Under the pieces are notes generated by a model that made no database searches, had not been told where the DNA came from, and saw only the letters and a list, made by a program, of their open reading frames with translations. The translations under genes and the position numbers were made by a program. From NCBI GenBank assembly GCA_021827255.1, contig JAKAWO010000093.1:1-9797 (forward strand): DNA of 9,797 nucleotides, given 5' to 3'. How positions within the stretch are numbered: the stretch's first letter is position 1; each line of letters opens with the position of its first letter. This stretch comes from Acidobacteriota bacterium (GTDB lineage Bacteria > Acidobacteriota > Terriglobia > UBA7540). Below are positions 5,819-9,797 of the stretch, one piece after another.

Positions 5819-7050
5819 TGCCCCCCGACCCTGCCGCTCATCGTGTGATTCATCTCGACGATTACATCCCAGTTGTCGGCGAGCCCGAAATCGCTGAAAT
5901 CCGCGCTTTGGCCTCGCGCCTCCAGGACCAGAGCGTTCAAATGGTCAATTCCACCGCGGTCGGCGGCGGCGTGGCGGAGATCCTCAACTGCATGATCCCC
6001 ATGTTCCAGGACCTCCGCATTCCGGTCCGGTGGGACGTTATGACCGGCGGCAACGATTTTTTTGAGGTCACCAAAGCCTTCCACAACGCCCTTCACGGCG
6101 GGACCTATGACGATCGCGCGGAGAACTTTGAGATTTTTCTGGCTTACAACGAGCAGAACCGGCAGCGCGTGGCGCTGGACTCAAGCCTCATCGTGATTCA
6201 CGATCCTCAGCCTTTGGCCTTGGTGGCCGGCCGTCACAACCACGCCGCGCACTGGCTTTGGCGGTGCCATATTGACCTTTCCCGGCCCAACCCGCTCGTC
6301 TGGGATTTCCTGGAGCCGTTTGTTATCCGTTACGATGGCGCGATTTTTTCTTCGCCCTCCTTTACCCATCAGCTTCCGATCCCCCAGTACCTTTCTTATC
6401 CCTGCATTGACCCGCTTTCGGCTAAAAACCACGACTTGGAACCCGCTCAGGTGCGCGCCATCGTCGAGCGATTTGGCATAGATTCTGGCCGGCCGATCCT
6501 CACTCAGATTTCCCGTTTCGACCGCCTCAAGGACCCCTTGGGCGTGGTCAAGGCTTATCGGCTGGTGCGAAGCTACTTCGATTGTCAGCTTGTGCTTGCC
6601 GGCGGTGGCGCCGCGGACGATCCGGAAGGCGGCGCAGTGCTGACCGAGGTGCGGGAGGCTGCCGGCTCCGACCCCGACATTCACATTCTCGATTTGCCTC
6701 CCTGGAGCGCTCTCGAAATCAACGCCCTCCAACGCGCCTCCACCGTCATCATTCAAAAGAGCCTGCGGGAAGGCTTTGGCCTGACGGTGACGGAAGCGCT
6801 CTGGAAGAAGAAACCCGTTGTCGCTTCGGCCGTAGGGGGCATTCCCGTCCAAGTTATCCACAAGCACACCGGCCTGCTCGTTCACTCCATCGAAGGCGCC
6901 GCTTATCAAATCCGCTTCCTGCTTTCCAATCCAGCCTTGGCTGCCCAACTCGGCGAGCAGGGTCACGAGCACGTCCGCGAAAACTTCCTGATGACCAGCA
7001 ACCTCAAGCGGTATCTGGCCCTCTTTCTCCACCTGCTTTGCCGGCATTGA
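5818..7050 (+). CDS. treT: Trehalose synthase, glycosyltransferase family 4 (TreT type)
   Basis: TreT reversibly forms trehalose from an NDP-glucose and free glucose in one step, so it can also recover NDP-glucose from trehalose. The 410 residues match the family length. The N-terminal signature is VNSTAVGGGVAEILN (43-57), followed by GGNDFFEVTKAFHNALHGG (77-95). The second Rossmann domain has SRFDRLKDP (232-240) and the retaining-GT4 E-x7-E motif, E318 to E326, in REGFGLTVTEAL. There is no signal peptide or membrane segment. ATG 5818 overlaps the preceding TGA by one base and has a strong AAGGAG. Trehalose phosphorylase of the GT4 type is a related alternative, but the N-terminal signature favours TreT. 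It is the last gene of the coupled trehalose run. Confidence 0.9.
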   Translation: MPPDPAAHRVIHLDDYIPVVGEPEIAEIRALASRLQDQSVQMVNSTAVGGGVAEILNCMIPMFQDLRIPVRWDVMTGGNDFFEVTKAFHNALHGGTYDDRAENFEIFLAYNEQNRQRVALDSSLIVIHDPQPLALVAGRHNHAAHWLWRCHIDLSRPNPLVWDFLEPFVIRYDGAIFSSPSFTHQLPIPQYLSYPCIDPLSAKNHDLEPAQVRAIVERFGIDSGRPILTQISRFDRLKDPLGVVKAYRLVRSYFDCQLVLAGGGAADDPEGGAVLTEVREAAGSDPDIHILDLPPWSALEINALQRASTVIIQKSLREGFGLTVTEALWKKKPVVASAVGGIPVQVIHKHTGLLVHSIEGAAYQIRFLLSNPALAAQLGEQGHEHVRENFLMTSNLKRYLALFLHLLCRH

Positions 7051-7083
7051 CCGCCCCTTGCCCTTGTCATCAAAGGCTTGCAT

Positions 7084-7115
7084 CGGCCGCGAAACTGACG
7101 GGCTCGCGATGGCCG
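7084..7115 (+). terminator. Hairpin after treT, possible terminator without a T-run
   Basis: CGGCCGCGA (7084-7092) pairs with TCGC (7104-7107) and GGCCG (7111-7115) around an 11-base loop, with a three-base bulge: nine pairs in all. It sits 34 bases past the treT stop, where the operon would be expected to end, but no U-tract follows. This is a weak call. Confidence 0.3.
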
Positions 7116-7184
7116 CAGCGTAATAACTTTGCCCGGAACCTCACTTGCAGGTGTGGTAGGCTTTGTACGAAAGGACCTCTGTCC

Positions 7185-7191
7185 AGGAAGG
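7185..7191 (+). promoter_or_regulatory. Ribosome binding site of the MerT-like membrane protein
   Basis: AGGAAGG lies three bases before the ATG at 7195 and twelve before a second in-frame ATG at 7204. The ideal spacing falls between the two, so either start is possible; the difference is only three residues. Confidence 0.5.
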
Positions 7192-7194
7192 TGA

Positions 7195-7752
7195 ATGGCG
7201 CCTATGAGTCAAACGGCAAAAACGCGAACTGCTCCCAGTGACCGGAAGGGAATACTCCTCATCTCGTCGCTGGCTGGTGTCATCGGAGGATTATGCTGCC
7301 TTTCGCCGGTGATTCTGGTTCTCGTGGGATTGGCCAGCATTTCGACCGCGGCCAGCTTGGGGGACATGCTTTACGGCGACTATCGCTGGTATTTCCGGTT
7401 GGCCGGGCTACTGTTCCTGGCCCTGGCGCTCGTGTTCTATTTCCGGCGCCGAGGGATTTGTACCCTCCGTGAGGCTCGCCGTCACCGCAATCGCGTTTTG
7501 AATACTTCACTGCTTGTCCTCATCTTCTCCGTCGGCTTTTACATCTTCTGGACTTATGTTGCCGTTCAGTACTGGGGCATCATGGTGGGGCTGCCCTGGG
7601 CGCAATATGATGAGAGCTGGGCCCTTCCGACCTCCGCGACGGTGCTTGCGATCGGCGTTCTGCTCTACATCTTCTTGCATCGCTCCTCTGGCTCTGTTCC
7701 CTCCGAATCCGCCAAAACTCGTAAAGCGCTTTTCGACATTCCTTCGAAGTAA
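7195..7752 (+). CDS. Four-helix membrane protein with MerT-like Cys-Cys helix
   Basis: A 185-residue inner-membrane protein. Four hydrophobic segments lie at about 20-45, 66-83, 102-125 and 147-162. The first contains GGLCCLSPVILVLVGLA, with adjacent C34 and C35. This resembles the metal-relaying Cys pair in helix 1 of mercuric transporters (MerT/MerF), and the helix-2 end FYFRRRGICTLREA carries one more Cys (C89) on the predicted cytoplasmic side. MerT normally has a second Cys pair in that loop, so the match is partial. No merA, merP or merR is in the window, and metal transport is only suggested. Its orientation matches the trehalose genes, but a 144-base gap containing a hairpin suggests a separate unit. 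The start was chosen at the first ATG after a strong ribosome binding site. Confidence 0.7.
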   Translation: MAPMSQTAKTRTAPSDRKGILLISSLAGVIGGLCCLSPVILVLVGLASISTAASLGDMLYGDYRWYFRLAGLLFLALALVFYFRRRGICTLREARRHRNRVLNTSLLVLIFSVGFYIFWTYVAVQYWGIMVGLPWAQYDESWALPTSATVLAIGVLLYIFLHRSSGSVPSESAKTRKALFDIPSK

Positions 7753-7863
7753 GCATCACAAGGCCATGTCCTCGGACCCGCCGCGTCCGCGCCTCTGGCA
7801 GCCATGGTGAGCCTCGGTCAACGCCTTCTTCGGCTCTCTCGCTAACTGAACCTCTACCTGCGT

Positions 7864-7869
7864 TATCAT
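7864..7869 (+). promoter_or_regulatory. Possible -10 element for a leaderless queG transcript
   Basis: TATCAT matches TATAAT at five of six positions and ends exactly six bases before the queG ATG, where transcription would normally begin. No Shine-Dalgarno sequence precedes the ATG. A convincing -35 is missing. Confidence 0.3.
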
Positions 7870-7875
7870 GGCAGC

Positions 7876-9126
7876 ATGCTCTCCTCGGAACTGATTAAGC
7901 AGAGGGCGCTCGAAGCCGGATTTGATTTGGCCGGGGTTGCCCCGCTTCCTCCTTCGGAGGATCTTGAATTCTCCCGCCGCTGGGTCGAGCAAGGCTTTTG
8001 CGGTGAGATGCATTATCTCAGGAACCCCAAACGCGCCCATCCCCGCCGAGTGCTCTCCTCCGCGCGATCAGCAGTTTGTGTCGGCCTGATCTACAATGCT
8101 CCGCTGCCTTACTCGATCGAGTGCGGGACGGCACACTCCGGGGCGCATGGCGCCAAGGCAACGCGCGAGGCTTCCGACCTCTCGGTCGGCCCGCGAGCGT
8201 GGATTTCCCGTTACGCCTGGGGCCGCGATTATCACTCCGTGATGCGCGAGCGCCTCGAGCGGCTCCGCAAAACCATCGAAACCCTCGCGCCTGGTGTGGA
8301 AACCCGAGTTTTCGTGGACACCGGTCCCCTCAACGAGCGAGCCTTTGCCCGCTACTCCGGTATCGGCTGGATGGGCAAGAACACTTGCATCATCAATGAG
8401 CGAACGGGCTCATGGTTTTTCTTGGGCATTCTCCTCACCAGTCTTGAGCTGGCGCCTGACATGCCCGCTCCGGACCGTTGCGGCTCGTGCACTCGCTGCC
8501 TTGAAGCCTGCCCCACCCAAGCGTTCGTCCGGCCCTACGTGATGGACGCCTCCCGCTGCATTGCTTATTTCACCATTGAGCTCAAGGGTTCGATTCCTGA
8601 AGAGCTTCGGCCGGCGGTCGGCCGCAACGTTTTTGGGTGCGACATCTGCCAGGACGTTTGCCCGTGGAATTCCAAGACCGTCGCTCCAGAACCTGGCGAC
8701 CACGACGCCCCGGCCTTGGGACGAAGAAGCGTCGCAGTGACCGGAATCCCCGAATTTCAGCCGCTCCAGCTGAAACCTCAACCCTCGGCTGCTCCTGAAT
8801 CTCTCTTCAACCCACCCTTGGAATGCCTGGCCTCGCTGACGGCCGACGATTTCTGCTCCGTTTTCAAAGACTCTCCCATCCAACGCGCCAAATATCGCGG
8901 CTGGCTGCGCAATCTGTGCGTGGCCATCGGAAACAGCGGCAACCGGCGCTTTCTGCCTTGGCTCAGCCGCCTACTGGGGCATCCCGGCACCTTCGTCCAG
9001 GAGCATGCCGCTTGGGCTCTCCAGAGAATCGCTGCGGACAGAACTGCGCCCGACGGCCCCTCCGGTTTTTCGCCAAAACTTTCTCAGATAAAATCCGCCT
9101 TGACGGACCCACGGGAAATCGTGTAA
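7876..9126 (+). CDS. queG: Epoxyqueuosine reductase
   Basis: This iron-sulfur and cobalamin enzyme reduces epoxyqueuosine to queuosine in the wobble position of tRNAs with GUN anticodons, the last step of queuosine synthesis, in the cytosol. The 416-residue protein is somewhat longer than E. coli QueG (~379). Family motifs are SRYAWGRDYH (111-120), VDTGPLNERA with the likely catalytic D148, GWMGKNTC (164-171), and two 4Fe-4S cysteine groups: C202, C205, C208, C212 and, after C228, C255, C258, C262 (CDICQDVCPWN). The C-terminus from ~340 looks like a HEAT-like helical repeat, as in the family. The added length is a Gly/Ala-rich insert at about 80-107 before SRYAWG, and a tail after 390. ATG 7876 gives the expected N-terminus but has no Shine-Dalgarno sequence. 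It has no queuosine-pathway neighbour here. Confidence 0.95.
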   Translation: MLSSELIKQRALEAGFDLAGVAPLPPSEDLEFSRRWVEQGFCGEMHYLRNPKRAHPRRVLSSARSAVCVGLIYNAPLPYSIECGTAHSGAHGAKATREASDLSVGPRAWISRYAWGRDYHSVMRERLERLRKTIETLAPGVETRVFVDTGPLNERAFARYSGIGWMGKNTCIINERTGSWFFLGILLTSLELAPDMPAPDRCGSCTRCLEACPTQAFVRPYVMDASRCIAYFTIELKGSIPEELRPAVGRNVFGCDICQDVCPWNSKTVAPEPGDHDAPALGRRSVAVTGIPEFQPLQLKPQPSAAPESLFNPPLECLASLTADDFCSVFKDSPIQRAKYRGWLRNLCVAIGNSGNRRFLPWLSRLLGHPGTFVQEHAAWALQRIAADRTAPDGPSGFSPKLSQIKSALTDPREIV

Positions 9127-9129
9127 ATT
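9100..9129 (+). promoter_or_regulatory. Possible promoter for rlpA inside the queG 3' end
   Basis: TTGACG (9100-9105, five of six) and TAAATT (9124-9129, four of six) are 18 bases apart. Transcription would begin near 9137, leaving an ~80-base leader before the rlpA ATG. The following stretch to 9200 is AT-rich compared with its surroundings. Confidence 0.3.
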
Positions 9130-9207
9130 TTACCAATCACCTAAAGGCGCAATTAAGGCTCTCTTTTCTTAAGTGGGCTCGTTATTACTTTTTTGAGAGA
9201 GCATCAC

Positions 9208-9212
9208 GGAGG
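9208..9212 (+). promoter_or_regulatory. Ribosome binding site of rlpA
   Basis: GGAGG is followed by four bases and the ATG at 9217. It fixes the start of a reading frame that runs off the right edge of the window. Confidence 0.65.
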
Positions 9213-9216
9213 TTGC

Positions 9217-9797
9217 ATGCGAAATCTGCTAGTGGGTTGCGCGGTCGTGGCGATGGTTGCGCTTTCCCCCCGCTCGGAAGCAAGCCCGTCGCGACGCAAG
9301 CTTGTCGAAAGTCGGACACCGAAGTTGTTCAAGCCTCAAATTGGGGTGGCGAGTTGGTACGGTCGAGAATGCCTCGGAAACTACACATCGAGCGGCCAAC
9401 TATTTGATATGAACGCACTTACCTGCGCGCACCCAAGCCTTCCGATGGGAACAAAGGTCCGAATTACCAACCTGGCCAATTCCCGCACGCTCACGTTAAC
9501 CGTCAATGATCGCGGTCCGGCCATCCCCAGCCGCATGGTGGATGTCTCCAGACTTGCCGCTGAGCGTTTGGGATTCCTCGGAGCTGGCCTTGCCCGCGTT
9601 CGGCTACAAGTTGTCGGCTTGCCGAAGCAACGCGCAGAGACGGCTGAAGTTCCGCCCCTCGTCCGCCCGCAATACGTTTCTTCTAAGAGCTTATCCGTAA
9701 ATAGCTATTGTCTGCCGCCAGCAGATCATGGCCGCAGCCAAGGTCAGCAGGGCGACATAGCCTTCTTCGGTCTTCTCAAAACTCACCAGGAGCTTGC
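9217..9797 (+). CDS. rlpA: RlpA-like double-psi beta-barrel protein, C-terminus interrupted by an IS
   Basis: RlpA proteins are exported lytic transglycosylases or peptidoglycan-binding proteins of the septum. Residues 1-22 form a short signal peptide with probable cleavage after SEA. The DPBB domain spans ~43-133: GVASWYG (43-49), TSSGQLFDMNALTCAHPSLP (57-76), VNDRGPAIPSRMVDVS (96-111) and LGFLGAGLARVRLQVV. The catalytic Asp of NDRG is present (D98), but the Glu normally in TASGE is Gln here (Q61). Native sequence ends at about residue 156. From 9687 the frame enters an insertion sequence and reads ~37 further codons without a stop to the window edge. Any C-terminal part, such as a SPOR domain, is therefore lost or separated. 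It could be a functional short protein with a foreign tail or a broken gene. Confidence 0.85.
   Translation, partial: MRNLLVGCAVVAMVALSPRSEASPSRRKLVESRTPKLFKPQIGVASWYGRECLGNYTSSGQLFDMNALTCAHPSLPMGTKVRITNLANSRTLTLTVNDRGPAIPSRMVDVSRLAAERLGFLGAGLARVRLQVVGLPKQRAETAEVPPLVRPQYVSSKSLSVNSYCLPPADHGRSQGQQGDIAFFGLLKTHQEL
9687..9797 (-). mobile_element. Right end of an IS5-type insertion sequence (truncated by window edge)
   Basis: The boundary is placed at GAGCTTATCCG, 9687-9697, which has the form of an IS5-group terminal inverted repeat. The element's transposase stop codon lies only four bases inside it. The bases just outside read CTAA, compatible with the short TA-centred target duplications of IS5 subgroups, but the other end is not in the window, so neither repeat nor duplication can be confirmed. 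Confidence 0.65.
9691..9797 (-). CDS. IS5-family DDE transposase, C-terminal end (5' partial)
   Basis: Read on the minus strand from the right edge, the frame gives 34 residues, KLLVSFEKTEEGYVALLTLA onward, ending CWRQTIAIYG, and stops with TAA at 9693-9691. The pattern of a basic-aromatic F/YEK, then a Tyr/Leu/Ala helix ending in an Arg-containing tail, is the typical C-terminus of IS5-family transposases (RR-x-LVR-x-EK followed by YLALLHLAC). The catalytic residues lie outside the window. This identification rests on a short piece, but its position against the putative terminal repeat supports it. Confidence 0.7.
   Translation of the reverse strand, partial: KLLVSFEKTEEGYVALLTLAAAMICWRQTIAIYG

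Noticed and set aside
6181..7083. Minus-strand open frame (300 codons) opposite treT
   Set aside because: It is antisense to a clearly coding GT4 gene and shows no domain or ribosome binding site.
7174..7186. GGAC-CTCT-GTCC mini-hairpin before the MerT-like gene
   Set aside because: A four-pair stem is expected by chance at this base composition; no riboswitch-like structure surrounds it.
9217..9240. Lipoprotein signal (LVGC) at the RlpA N-terminus
   Set aside because: The Cys is at residue 8, leaving too short a hydrophobic stretch before it. An ordinary signal peptide ending near SEA fits better.
9506..9700. Plus-strand open frame of 64 codons ending at the IS boundary
   Set aside because: It is an out-of-frame shadow of rlpA, whose own frame has the DPBB motifs.

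Overview
The window looks like chromosomal DNA from a GC-rich Gram-negative bacterium. The overall flavour (an atypical YchF, a sensor-fused trehalose-6-phosphate synthase, DUF5752 next to TreT) would fit Acidobacteriota or a deltaproteobacterial lineage. That placement is an inference from protein style; no marker gene here settles it. I saw no tRNA, rRNA or CRISPR array.

Layout. At 1-224 (+) is the 3' end of an unidentified gene. It converges on and overlaps by 22 bases a YchF/OLA1-type ATPase gene (203-1282, -), which has a TTG start, a clear ribosome binding site and an extended -10 promoter. The 683 bases from 1283 to 1965 are sparse. They hold one plausible small two-helix membrane protein gene on the minus strand (1489-1791) with a good sigma70-like promoter, plus several inverted repeats.

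The core of the window is a trehalose cluster on the plus strand: otsA (1966-4248), otsB (4359-5168), a DUF5752-like gene (5165-5818) and a TreT-type trehalose synthase (5818-7050). The last three are translationally coupled (ATGA and TGATG junctions). OtsA and OtsB would make trehalose in two steps from UDP-glucose and glucose-6-phosphate. TreT joins NDP-glucose and glucose directly and is reversible, so the cell would have two routes in one operon. OtsA carries an N-terminal two-helix module with a periplasmic region and a HAMP-like linker, so it is probably membrane-anchored and may be signal-responsive. The DUF5752-like protein consists of two copies of the same ~95-residue unit.

Downstream are a four-helix membrane protein with a MerT-like Cys-Cys first helix (7195-7752), epoxyqueuosine reductase queG (7876-9126), and an RlpA-like double-psi beta-barrel gene (from 9217). 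The window ends inside an IS5-type insertion sequence whose transposase runs on the minus strand. The element begins at about 9687, within the rlpA reading frame and just after its complete catalytic domain.

otsA and queG both lack a good Shine-Dalgarno sequence and have a -10-like hexamer 6-8 bases before the ATG, so leaderless transcripts are possible. The most interesting items are the sensor-fused OtsA in a dual-pathway trehalose operon, the duplicated DUF5752-like protein, and the IS insertion in rlpA.
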